Shown: in pieces, positions 25,446-33,602 of the stretch | How positions within the stretch are numbered: position 1 is the stretch's first letter | Layout of the letters: every line of letters starts with the position of its first letter | NCBI GenBank assembly: GCA_036524675.1 | Contig: DATDBU010000048.1 | Location: 5,111-69,110, forward strand | Direction of reading: 5' to 3' | Length of the DNA: 64,000 nucleotides | DNA from: DATDAW01 sp036524675 | Lineage (GTDB): Bacteria > Verrucomicrobiota > Verrucomicrobiia > Chthoniobacterales > DASVRZ01 | The notes under the pieces: generated by a model | Told to the model about the DNA's origin: nothing | Database searches by the model: none | The model's input: the letters and a program-made list of their open reading frames with translations, nothing else | Translations under genes and position numbers: made by a program

Positions 25446-26047
25446 GGATGAAATTTTTTTGCTTTGCCGGAGTCCCAGGCAATGCGAGCCAGCTGTTCGT
25501 TGGCGTATTGCCATTTGAGTTGCTGGAGCCGCCCGGAGAGTTCGCGTTCGGTCAGAGCCAGTTCGGCGACCTGCACGATTTGCCGCTGCATGGCGAGAGA
25601 AGGCAGCGGGATTTCCAACTCGGCCAGATCGCGGCGCTGTATAATCTGCACGTAGGTCCCTTTCCGCCGTGATTCAAAATGTGCGGCGGCTTCCGCCGAG
25701 CGCAAAAACCAGGCGAGGTATTCCGGCAGAATTCGTTCCTGATCCGCCCGGATGATGAAAAACTGCGGACCAACGATGGTACGCGCCTGATCGAGATGGA
25801 ACGCGAGGGCAGTGGTCCGTGTGCCCCGGTTTGGAAAAAGCACGTCTCCAGGGCGCAACCAGAGATCCTCGTTCACCGGTTCGTTCGGCTCGATGTGAAG
25901 GAAATCTTCGCTCCGCAGAGTTCCGTCCTGCGAGATATCTCCGATGCGCACAAACCGGTAGGACCCGTTGGGGTCGGGACGTGTGGCATCCCGGCCCCGC
26001 AGGGTCGCCCCCATCCGAATATCCGCAATGGAACTCAGGCGTGGCAT
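25442..26047 (-). CDS. Half-size HsdS-like specificity protein
   Basis: A 201-aa protein with a single target-recognition domain: PRLSSIADIRMGATLRGRD at the start, YRFVRIGDISQDG, WLRPGDVLFPNRGTRT, the conserved IPLPSLAMQRQIVQVAELAL helix and a C-terminal helical stretch. Half-size HsdS proteins act as dimers that recognise palindromic bipartite sites. It precedes hsdM and overlaps its start by 4 nt (ATGA), while a complete two-TRD HsdS follows hsdM. The operon therefore encodes two specificity proteins, which could compete for HsdM or give two sites. Confidence 0.88.
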   Translation of the reverse strand: MPRLSSIADIRMGATLRGRDATRPDPNGSYRFVRIGDISQDGTLRSEDFLHIEPNEPVNEDLWLRPGDVLFPNRGTRTTALAFHLDQARTIVGPQFFIIRADQERILPEYLAWFLRSAEAAAHFESRRKGTYVQIIQRRDLAELEIPLPSLAMQRQIVQVAELALTERELSGRLQQLKWQYANEQLARIAWDSGKAKKFHP

Positions 26048-26055
26048 ATTTCAGT

Positions 26056-26343
26056 TCACGGGCACTCCGGCAGGCTGAGCAGGTTGTTGGGCTGCTCGCC
26101 ATCGCTCTCCGTCTTGAGGTACTTGTTGCCGAAGCGACTGACTGCAACGACGACCCAGGCGGTCTGCCCTTTGACGGTGACGTTGAATCGCCATTTGCCG
26201 GCTTCGATGCCAACAATGGCGTCCTGCTGACTCAGCTTCCAGCGTTCACCACCTGGATTCACCCCTCCAACGTTCTTAATGCGGTCATGCGCGTCGTAGC
26301 GGTTGGTCTTGTTGATGCACTTGATTTCGTGCGTATCGGCCAT
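26056..26343 (-). CDS. DUF3892-family protein, first gene of the RM operon
   Basis: A 95-aa protein matching DUF3892: DAHDRIKNVGGVNPGGERW, KLSQQDAIVGIEAGKWRF, VAVSRFGNKYLKTESDGE and QPNNLLSLPECP. Function of the family is unknown. It lies 8 nt upstream of the half-HsdS gene on the same strand, so it probably belongs to the same transcript. The upstream region (26344-26463) must contain the operon promoter; no clear consensus seen. Confidence 0.8.
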   Translation of the reverse strand: MADTHEIKCINKTNRYDAHDRIKNVGGVNPGGERWKLSQQDAIVGIEAGKWRFNVTVKGQTAWVVVAVSRFGNKYLKTESDGEQPNNLLSLPECP

Positions 26344-26463
26344 TTTGTGTTGTTTTCTAATCCGAGTGCCTCAGCGGGCACCCGGAATATGGTTGATCCC
26401 AGGCCACACACGAGATAAAGGAAAGTTTCTCACACTGATCCCGCTCTCGTAGCGGCTTCGGAC

Positions 26464-26499
26464 AAAGGCCCGGTTGGCATAATTGCTGACCGGGCCTTT
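26464..26499. terminator. Bidirectional terminator-like hairpin
   Basis: AAAGGCCCGGT (26464-26474) and ACCGGGCCTTT (26489-26499) form a perfect 11-bp stem with a 14-nt loop, followed by T on the plus strand (TTTT) and TTT on the minus strand. It lies beyond the end of the five-gene operon (stop at 26924) and before the RM operon, so it likely ends transcription from the former. Confidence 0.65.
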
Positions 26500-26923
26500 T
26501 GCTGAACATTTTCATACAAACATCTTAATCGTGCGATCCGCAAGTAAATTATTATCCACACATGCTGATCGTGCACATGTCCAGGATTTTCTTCGTCTTT
26601 AGAAGTTCTTGCGACGCCTGGTGTAGCCGCTTCCGCGTCGTTAGCAGGTGATTTGGCGCAGGGAAAAATGCTACATCGAAGTGTTAGAAAGCGCCTCGGA
26701 GCTCCCTTGTTGGCTCAGTTGTAACCCCTTTTATGTCCCACCACTTAAGATGGTGCTCGTGCTCGTCCCTCGTCCTCGATGTGCTGCGGTTTCGAGGACG
26801 AATAGGAGAACGAAGGACGAGGACGATTTAAGCCGGTTTACCAAAGTAGAACTACGCCTCTTCGCCCTCGATCCCCCGCCGGTTGTAGCAGCGCTCGATC
26901 GATGCCACATCGACGCATCGACG
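26500..26923. other. Spacer with REP-like palindrome
   Basis: No gene is supported in these 424 bp. They contain a perfect 10-bp palindrome (TCGTCCTCGA 26770-26779 with TCGAGGACGA 26792-26801, 12-nt spacer). Short tandem GACGAGGACG-type motifs follow at about 26812-26827 (AAGGACGAGGACGA), so the region looks like an extragenic palindromic repeat. Short open frames here are shadows. Confidence 0.45.
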
Positions 26924-28717
26924 CTATTCCGCCGTGTCGAATCGCAGGCCGCTCGAGCCTTCGCCGCGGCCAACTTCCTTGCGCCGGGCCATCCACAGAT
27001 GCGTCGAACCGTCGATCCAGCGCGCGAGTTGATAGTTACGGATCGCGCGAGCGCCTTCGCGCGGGACTTCCTCTTCATAAAACGCGAGCGGCACTCTGCT
27101 GTCCGGATTTAGAATCCGGCCCTGCGAGCGGACAATTTGCTGGGAGCCGTCAGGCTTGAGCACCGCCCCGCGCACGAGCCGCATCGCGAGTTTTGTCGCG
27201 TCGTTCGGGTCGATGGGGATCTGAACAGGAAGCAACGGGGTCCAATACTCGGGAACTTTAGAGGCAAGGCGATAAATGGGAATGCCGTTGACGGGAACGA
27301 GCGGCTGGCTTGCACCGGCATTGGCGCGGGCCGCGGATTCGTAGCGATTCAACGGCTGTTCGAGGGAGTTTTCGATCAGGCGTTCCACACCCCATGCCAT
27401 GTTAGCCATTTCGTCCCGCAGGAAGAGGACTTCCTCCATCGGTTTACCGTCGACGCTTCTCGCGAGCGACGGCGGCAGGAAAAATAGATTCTGCGCAGGC
27501 GTCAGTGGCGGACTGTCGGATGGCCGTTGGTAGGAAAGCTGGAACATGCGCCAGGTCGAATGCGGCAGGCCCGACTCGCTGTTGGATTTGATGAGCGTGC
27601 GAACGCCGAAGGTGTCCGTCACGACCAGCGAGCGGGTGCGGCACAGAGTCCCGATCTCCAGCTCCACCGGAATCACGAACCAGTCGTTGCCGAAGCTGTT
27701 CGCGAATTCAATTAAGAGCATGTGCGGCAAGTCGGCCGACCCAGTCGAGATCCTGCCGTAGTCCACCCGCGCATCTTCAAATTCCCAAAAGCGTGCAGCA
27801 GGCGCACCGCGAAAATTGACCGGCGCCGGAATGACAGTGGCCGTTGTCTGCACAATAGCCTGGTCGTTCGCCGCCCCCGTCGAGACTTCGGCGTTAATGC
27901 TGAAATCGTCCCAGTCGAGATGGCCATCAAAGTATTCCCTGGCGGTGAGGGTGCACTCCCCATCGTTCACTCGCGTGGCGACGGAAAAGACATACTCGAG
28001 GCGATCAGTGACCCAGGATGCAGTAGCACCGCTGGGCTCGCTGAAGAGCGTTTCGTACCATTGGAAAAAAAGCGTTGCAGCCTTCTCGACTTCCGCGACA
28101 TCGTCAGCAGCGATTTGCAGATCGGATGGCAGCGCACCTGTGGCGCCGCCGCCCGGACGCAGGGCGACACGCAGCCCGGCATATAGCAGCCTTCCGTCCG
28201 GCACGCGGGCAGACATCAGATCGAAAAACGCAAGGCTGTCCGCGTCGAGTGAGTTGCGCTCCGCAGCTGTCAATACGGGGAATGGATACTTGCGCTTGAA
28301 AGCGGCACGATAGGCCTCGCGATTCGCGGGTGTAATCGGCTGCTGATCGAGCAATCGGAAAAAGTGTTGTGCTGCTTCGACAGCGAACCTCAGTTTTTCC
28401 CCTTTCGCGCCCGCCAGCGGGCGGACACGTTCGCGTTCGACCATCGCTTCAAGCGGCGTCACTTTGGCGTTGAATGTAGAAGCCGTAACCTGGCTGTTGG
28501 CAGCGATAGGTCCGGGGAAGAATCGGGTCAGGCGGGAAACATCCGCACGCAGCCGCGCCATGATAGGCGTTCCGGTATCCTCGCCCTGGAACTCACCTAT
28601 CTGCCATTGCCGCGCGAGCAGCCACAGTGGATCGTGGATTCTCGCCTGCACGCTCGTAGTCAACTCAGCGTTGCGGGTTTGCGGTTCAAGCCGCGTCCAA
28701 GTCGTTATGGAGGACAT
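26924..28717 (-). CDS. 597-aa protein, last gene of the 15.6-kb operon
   Basis: No known domain recognised. The N-terminus is distinctive: TRLEPQTRNAELTTSVQARI, then HDPLWLLARQWQIGEFQGED. From memory I associate this W-rich opening with large uncharacterised proteins from several phyla, but cannot check it. A helical part spans ~110-260 and a beta-rich centre (~270-400) includes FWEFEDARVDYGRIS, LIEFANSFGNDWFVIPVEL and VTDTFGVRTLIKS. The end returns to VPREGARAIRNYQLARWIDG and LWMARRKEVGRGEGSSGLRF. No signal peptide or membrane segment. It follows the 1599-aa gene after 75 nt holding a heptanucleotide repeat. It may be a structural or scaffolding subunit. Confidence 0.85.
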   Translation of the reverse strand: MSSITTWTRLEPQTRNAELTTSVQARIHDPLWLLARQWQIGEFQGEDTGTPIMARLRADVSRLTRFFPGPIAANSQVTASTFNAKVTPLEAMVERERVRPLAGAKGEKLRFAVEAAQHFFRLLDQQPITPANREAYRAAFKRKYPFPVLTAAERNSLDADSLAFFDLMSARVPDGRLLYAGLRVALRPGGGATGALPSDLQIAADDVAEVEKAATLFFQWYETLFSEPSGATASWVTDRLEYVFSVATRVNDGECTLTAREYFDGHLDWDDFSINAEVSTGAANDQAIVQTTATVIPAPVNFRGAPAARFWEFEDARVDYGRISTGSADLPHMLLIEFANSFGNDWFVIPVELEIGTLCRTRSLVVTDTFGVRTLIKSNSESGLPHSTWRMFQLSYQRPSDSPPLTPAQNLFFLPPSLARSVDGKPMEEVLFLRDEMANMAWGVERLIENSLEQPLNRYESAARANAGASQPLVPVNGIPIYRLASKVPEYWTPLLPVQIPIDPNDATKLAMRLVRGAVLKPDGSQQIVRSQGRILNPDSRVPLAFYEEEVPREGARAIRNYQLARWIDGSTHLWMARRKEVGRGEGSSGLRFDTAE

Positions 28718-28730
28718 AGGCGGGAATTAG

Positions 28731-28758
28731 GAGTTAAGAGTTAAGAGTTAAGAGTTAA
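28731..28758. repeat. Heptanucleotide tandem repeat (4 copies)
   Basis: GAGTTAA is repeated four times in a row (28731-28758), 14-41 nt upstream of the 597-aa gene on its coding strand (TTAACTC repeats). It fills most of the 75-nt gap between the last two genes of the operon. Slippage here would change leader length without altering frame, so any effect would be on translation or mRNA stability. Confidence 0.7.
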
Positions 28759-28792
28759 GTTAGCTATGAATCACCGGCGAAGGGATTGCTGA

Positions 28793-31700
28793 CTACTTTG
28801 TCTCGGCAAGCAGGGAGAAATCGGTCGAGACAGTGTCGTTGTTAGCGTTGAATGCGAGGTAGAGCGCAGGGAGATAGTGTCCCGTCTCATCGAGCGCCTC
28901 TGCGTCCACCGCGCGCAGCCGGGCGAGGTCAAGCGTCTCAAGGAGCACCCGTTGCAAATCGCCGACAGTCCACGCCTTGTCGGGCGCGGGCGGAACGGCC
29001 AGGAGGACGGATTGCGGCGCGAAGCTGTCCGGCGGGTTGAATTGGAAAGCGACTCCGGTGGTTTCCTTCGCATTTGGGATGATCTCCACCCACTCGTCGA
29101 TTAGCAGCCCGGCCAACGGCTGCTGCGGATCGACCGCACCGGAGGCCTGCATGATTAGTGACAACCGACCACCGCCGATCTGTTGGCCGGCTTTGAGCGG
29201 CAAGCCGACCCAGCGATCGGGCGGTTGACCGGGTTGATCTGGCTTGTGAGGGAGCTGCCCGATGGTGAGCTTTAGACTCTCGCCTGTGTTCAACGCTTCG
29301 GCGTAACGCAAAGATGCCGCGAGCCTCGCTATACCTTCGCGGACACGGGAACTGCGCTGGAACCAGGTGACGACGGCGAGTGGATCGTTGTCCTGAACCT
29401 TGGTGCTGTCAGCAAATGCCTTGGCCAACTCATCGGTGTTGCCGGCGGCAAAGCGCGGCAGAACGACGAATGCTTTTCCAAAGACTGCCCGCAGTCGTTC
29501 GACTTGGCGATCGCGTTTCTCGTCCGGCGTCCCTGCGGGACCGAGCGCTGACAGCGCTGTCAGTTGTTCGATTCGCTGCGACGCCTCTTTCGCAATCGAT
29601 CCGGCCTGTGTGAGCAGGACATCGCGTTCGACCGGCGTGTCGCCGGTGGCCGAAAGCGGGATCGCACTGGCGATACCGAAGCCAGCGAGTTGCAGCATCG
29701 TGGTGCGCAACGATTCCAGGCTCGCGGTCGCGGGCGCATTGAGCAACCCTTGAAAGTTCTGCTGCGCCTGGCGCAACGCCTGTTCCGCACGATTGGCACG
29801 CGCCTCGAGCTCCGCGAGGTCCACTCCGCTGGCTTGCGTGCGCTCGGGCAGGTTCAAGTCGACGGCATCCAGCGCCTTCGCGCTTGTGATCAGCCTCCGC
29901 GCCACCCGCAGCATCTCCGCGAATTCGCTGTAGCTCAAATCGTTCGGACCCCAGCCCGTCTGCCGACCCGGATTGATACGCAATGTAGCGCCGGCCGGAA
30001 AGCCGGCCGGCTTACGCGTGATCGCGTAAAGAATACGTCCTTCGATCTCGGAGCGTTGCGACGGGCTACCGCCCTCGACGGCATAAATGAAATCGAGCGG
30101 AGCGAGGCCAAGCTCGCTCAACGCGATCTCCTTTGGCGCGGCCGCCTGGCCCGGCGGAGCATCCAGTTGTTCGACGACGCAACGCACGATCGCAGGAGGA
30201 ACGAGCAGCCTTGCAGCGAACGCGTTCAGGTGCGGCTCCGCGCTGGCGCGCGGGGATTGCGCGGGATCAATCCAGCCGGGCGTTGGTGCCGGGTTACCGC
30301 CGGCGAGCGTCACGACGCGGTGCGTCAACGCCACGCCGCTGCGTGGCGTGCGGACGACTTCAAGCTCGGGCGGCGGCGCTTCGCCACGCGCAATAGCGTC
30401 GAGCGTACTCGCGGTTCGCACCGTGTTTCCGCGCACCGCTTGATAGACGCTTTCAGCCACAACGGCGTCGCTGACGGCATCGACTGCATCATCCAAAGCA
30501 TTCAACTCGTTTCTCAGCGTCGTCCGCTCAGTAGTTGCCGGAGGGGGGTTAAGGGCGGTGAGAAAATCGGCGGAGGCGTCAGGGTCGTCTTTCACCTCGC
30601 TCCACTTGCGCCGCAACTCCAGCCCGTCCACGACATTGTTCGCAGCGATTGCTTCGACCGGCTCATTGGTGTTCTCCAGCTTCCCGCCAAGCGGCGCGAC
30701 TTTGCGGAAGCTGGCGATGAGGCGATCCAGTTTCAGCTCGTGCAGACGCCGCTCGAAGCGATAGCCGAGCAATGCGCCGAGCGGCTGGCCCTGCCGCACG
30801 CCGTCGAGCAGATAATTGGCAAGCCGGACGCGCTCGGAAGAAAGATCGATCGCGAGCAGGTCCCTTACTTCCGGCGTCGAATGCGTGAGATGTCCATTCC
30901 GCAGCAGTGCGACTGTCTCCGCCTGCGTGAGCGACGGCGTGTGGACAAAACCCGGATCGTCTGGCGTTTGAAAAATCGGCGCTTGCTCGCCGGCTGGCGC
31001 AGCTACCTCGGTTCGCGCCGGGGCTGGCTTGAGGCTTTCCACCCAGCCATAGCCACCGAAATAAACACCGGTCACAGCCGTCTTGCGCATCGTGTCCAGG
31101 CGCTTGGCAGCGAATGAAGTAATCCACGCGTCGAGCCGGTGCGCGCACAGGTCGAGAGTGCCCGCGAGCAAGCGCTGGAGCCGCGCGCTGCTTACCGTTT
31201 TGAGATACGCGAGGCTGCGACGGAAATCATTGATTGGAGCCACGTTCGGGTCCGTGAACGTCGTGAGCTTCAGCAGAAATTCACCGAGCGTCTGCTCGCC
31301 GGTGACGTTTGGAACTTTCTGCTTGAACTGCCAGCTCCAGGTCGGCGCCGGCCGTTCAACCGCGGCCCTCCCATGCGCTTCGGAAATCGCCTGATCCAGC
31401 TGCGCCAAAGTCGCGATCAAATCATTCACACGGCCATGTGCCGCGGACGCGCTGGCCTGTAGCCGGTCGCGTTGCTGGTTCAGCTGCAGAAGACGTCTAT
31501 TCCAAGCGATCCATTCGGGGTTGGGCCGCGGCCTGGGCACTTCGATGATACGTTCTGGCTCATTCTGCTGATGCTCCAAAATTTGGGCGTCGATATCTTC
31601 TACGGCTTGATCGGCCGCTGCCGCTGCAGCCTCGAGTGCTGGACGTTGGGCTTGAAGGGCTGTCCTGCGGGTAATTAATTCCGCCTCCTCTTCTGCGGCC

Positions 31701-33592
31701 GACGCAATGTCGATCAGCTCCAGGTCTTTGAAGAGAAGAGGCTGTGGTGTGCCGTTGTTAAACAGGATGCGCGAGGCGGCATTCGCGTATTCGAGCAGCA
31801 TCGAATGCCGTAGAAGGGCGTGGAGCAGACTAACCGGCGGCGTGGTCTCGGTGAGAAGCGCGCCGAGGCTCGGTGCCGTCAGCAGCGGATCGATGTAATT
31901 CGTAGTGATCCGTGCTGTCTCGGAAAGTTCGCCGGGTTGCACCAGCGGCGCAGTCACGGGGTAAAACTCATCCAGGTAGGCAGCGCGCGCGAGCCGCGGT
32001 TTCCATCTCACGTCGAGCGTTCTAAGGATCGCCCCAGTCAATGCCTCCTGGTTGCGCCACCATCCCGTGCCATCCATGTCGGCCGAGAGCAACCACCAGA
32101 AATGCTGCAGGTAATGCCGCCCCATGACATTCCGCATGAGGTAGCTTGAGGAAAGGCCGTCGCTGCCCATGACCTCAGCGAGATCCGAATCAGGATCGCC
32201 GCTGCGCCCCACGCGTGGGACTCCGGCGAGATTCCTGCGCCACGCCCTGTCGCGCAACCGCACAAGCACATCCTTGAGAGAAAGATCGCGCGCGTGCTGC
32301 GCTTCCTGGCCCGTCTTCGGCGACCAATTGTCGAGCGAGGTGACGGGCAGGACGCCGTACGGCTGTTTACCGATGCGTAGTGTGGGGAGAGGGCCGGCGG
32401 CTCGCACGTAGTTGATGAAATGCGCGCGTACCCAGCCCAGGTCGTCCTCGGTGAGGTTGTTCTCTTCCCGGCCGAACATGTTCGACAGGAAGTAACCACA
32501 GGTCGCGGCCCAGAGCGCGATGTTCATCTGCCGTGCATCAAGTTGATCCTTCGCGGTGTTGTTCAACAGGTTGGCAAGGGGCTTGGTGCCATCCTGCGAC
32601 AATCCCAAGGCGCGAGTCAGCGTGTCGCCATTCGATCCGTCGCCCGCCTTGAAGACGTTCGTCGCCTGCTCAGCCAGATAGCTTTCCATCTGGCCGACGT
32701 CGCGAGAGCTGAAACCGGAGGGAGCGTCCGGTGTGTTGTTCGACGGCGTGCCTTGCAGGAGGAATGCAAGGCCGTCGGTGTAATGGTGCGCATCCAGCAA
32801 TTCTTCAATGCGCTTCGCAGAATCGACGGCACTGAGCGACGCTTTCACGCCAAGGACCAGCAGCGTGTCCAACCCTGCCAGGGCGACGTCTTGTGTCAGC
32901 TTGATGCGGACGCCCATGCCAATGGCTTCGGCAGCGTCGAAATCGACCATCCATTTCATCCCCGGATCGATCGCCAGTTGCTCGACCGTGGCAGCGACTG
33001 TTGCCTTCGGATCGGGGCCGGCTGGCAAAGGATCAGGAATGTTTTTGCCAGTGACACTGGCGACCAACGCGCCCCGCGAATACGCGATAGCTACCCAGCG
33101 ATCGGGAAGCGCCCGAGCTAGCGGCGCGCGCGACCAACTCTCGGCTCTGCTCGCGGTCGTTGGAAACTGGATCGGCTTCGGCAAAGGCTGATCGGCGGGT
33201 ACCGGCGCCGTTGGACGATCCTGGGGATTTAGCGGCCTGAGAGCGCGCGCAATCCATGTCGCTCGTTGCGGATCGAAGCGATCAGCCAACTGCCGCCACG
33301 CCCGTTTCCGGGCTTCTTCATCATTGCCCGCGCGCCAGTGTTGCTCCCAATAGTGTTGGCCCCAGGCTTTCTCCTGCTCGGTCAGCTCAGGCTCATGCGA
33401 ATCGAGATGGACCTGATCCGGATAAACCCGTACACGGAGCTCGAACGAACCATCGGGCTGCAGAAAGAAGCGCGTCTCAAGGCGCACAGGGAAAAGCGCC
33501 AGTGGCCGGTCGCCCGCGACAAGTTGTGCGGCCATCTCCGGAGGTACCGGATCCGGCAACTTCGGTGGGGGTACGAGCCAATGGTCAGGCAT
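28793..33592 (-). CDS. 1599-aa protein, fourth gene of the 15.6-kb operon
   Basis: A very large soluble-looking protein without recognisable domain. The first ~300 residues carry PLALFPVRLETRFFLQPDG, VRVYPDQVHLDSHEPELTEQ, WMVDFDAAEAIGMGVRI, LLVLGVKASLSAVDS and LLDAHHYTDGLAFLLQGTP, a set of ordered alpha/beta blocks. Around 650-770 there is a long coiled-coil-like stretch (AEEEAELITRRTALQAQR; RDRLQASASAAHGRVND), and a second helical one near 1270-1310 (LAELEARANRAEQALRQAQ). The C-terminal ~130 residues again look beta-rich (GAVDPQQPLAGLLIDEWVE). No signal peptide or membrane segment. Ten nt separate it from the 932-aa gene. Size, coiled coils and company suggest a multiprotein structure. Confidence 0.88.
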   Translation of the reverse strand: MPDHWLVPPPKLPDPVPPEMAAQLVAGDRPLALFPVRLETRFFLQPDGSFELRVRVYPDQVHLDSHEPELTEQEKAWGQHYWEQHWRAGNDEEARKRAWRQLADRFDPQRATWIARALRPLNPQDRPTAPVPADQPLPKPIQFPTTASRAESWSRAPLARALPDRWVAIAYSRGALVASVTGKNIPDPLPAGPDPKATVAATVEQLAIDPGMKWMVDFDAAEAIGMGVRIKLTQDVALAGLDTLLVLGVKASLSAVDSAKRIEELLDAHHYTDGLAFLLQGTPSNNTPDAPSGFSSRDVGQMESYLAEQATNVFKAGDGSNGDTLTRALGLSQDGTKPLANLLNNTAKDQLDARQMNIALWAATCGYFLSNMFGREENNLTEDDLGWVRAHFINYVRAAGPLPTLRIGKQPYGVLPVTSLDNWSPKTGQEAQHARDLSLKDVLVRLRDRAWRRNLAGVPRVGRSGDPDSDLAEVMGSDGLSSSYLMRNVMGRHYLQHFWWLLSADMDGTGWWRNQEALTGAILRTLDVRWKPRLARAAYLDEFYPVTAPLVQPGELSETARITTNYIDPLLTAPSLGALLTETTPPVSLLHALLRHSMLLEYANAASRILFNNGTPQPLLFKDLELIDIASAAEEEAELITRRTALQAQRPALEAAAAAADQAVEDIDAQILEHQQNEPERIIEVPRPRPNPEWIAWNRRLLQLNQQRDRLQASASAAHGRVNDLIATLAQLDQAISEAHGRAAVERPAPTWSWQFKQKVPNVTGEQTLGEFLLKLTTFTDPNVAPINDFRRSLAYLKTVSSARLQRLLAGTLDLCAHRLDAWITSFAAKRLDTMRKTAVTGVYFGGYGWVESLKPAPARTEVAAPAGEQAPIFQTPDDPGFVHTPSLTQAETVALLRNGHLTHSTPEVRDLLAIDLSSERVRLANYLLDGVRQGQPLGALLGYRFERRLHELKLDRLIASFRKVAPLGGKLENTNEPVEAIAANNVVDGLELRRKWSEVKDDPDASADFLTALNPPPATTERTTLRNELNALDDAVDAVSDAVVAESVYQAVRGNTVRTASTLDAIARGEAPPPELEVVRTPRSGVALTHRVVTLAGGNPAPTPGWIDPAQSPRASAEPHLNAFAARLLVPPAIVRCVVEQLDAPPGQAAAPKEIALSELGLAPLDFIYAVEGGSPSQRSEIEGRILYAITRKPAGFPAGATLRINPGRQTGWGPNDLSYSEFAEMLRVARRLITSAKALDAVDLNLPERTQASGVDLAELEARANRAEQALRQAQQNFQGLLNAPATASLESLRTTMLQLAGFGIASAIPLSATGDTPVERDVLLTQAGSIAKEASQRIEQLTALSALGPAGTPDEKRDRQVERLRAVFGKAFVVLPRFAAGNTDELAKAFADSTKVQDNDPLAVVTWFQRSSRVREGIARLAASLRYAEALNTGESLKLTIGQLPHKPDQPGQPPDRWVGLPLKAGQQIGGGRLSLIMQASGAVDPQQPLAGLLIDEWVEIIPNAKETTGVAFQFNPPDSFAPQSVLLAVPPAPDKAWTVGDLQRVLLETLDLARLRAVDAEALDETGHYLPALYLAFNANNDTVSTDFSLLAETK

Positions 33593-33602
33593 AAGCGCGG
33601 TC

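Noticed and set aside
26648..27112. 154-aa plus-strand frame across the operon end
   Set aside because: It crosses the palindromic spacer and the 597-aa gene stop; shadow frame.
29564..31117. 517-aa open frame on the plus strand antisense to the 1599-aa gene
   Set aside because: Arg-rich shadow frame; the minus strand is clearly coding.
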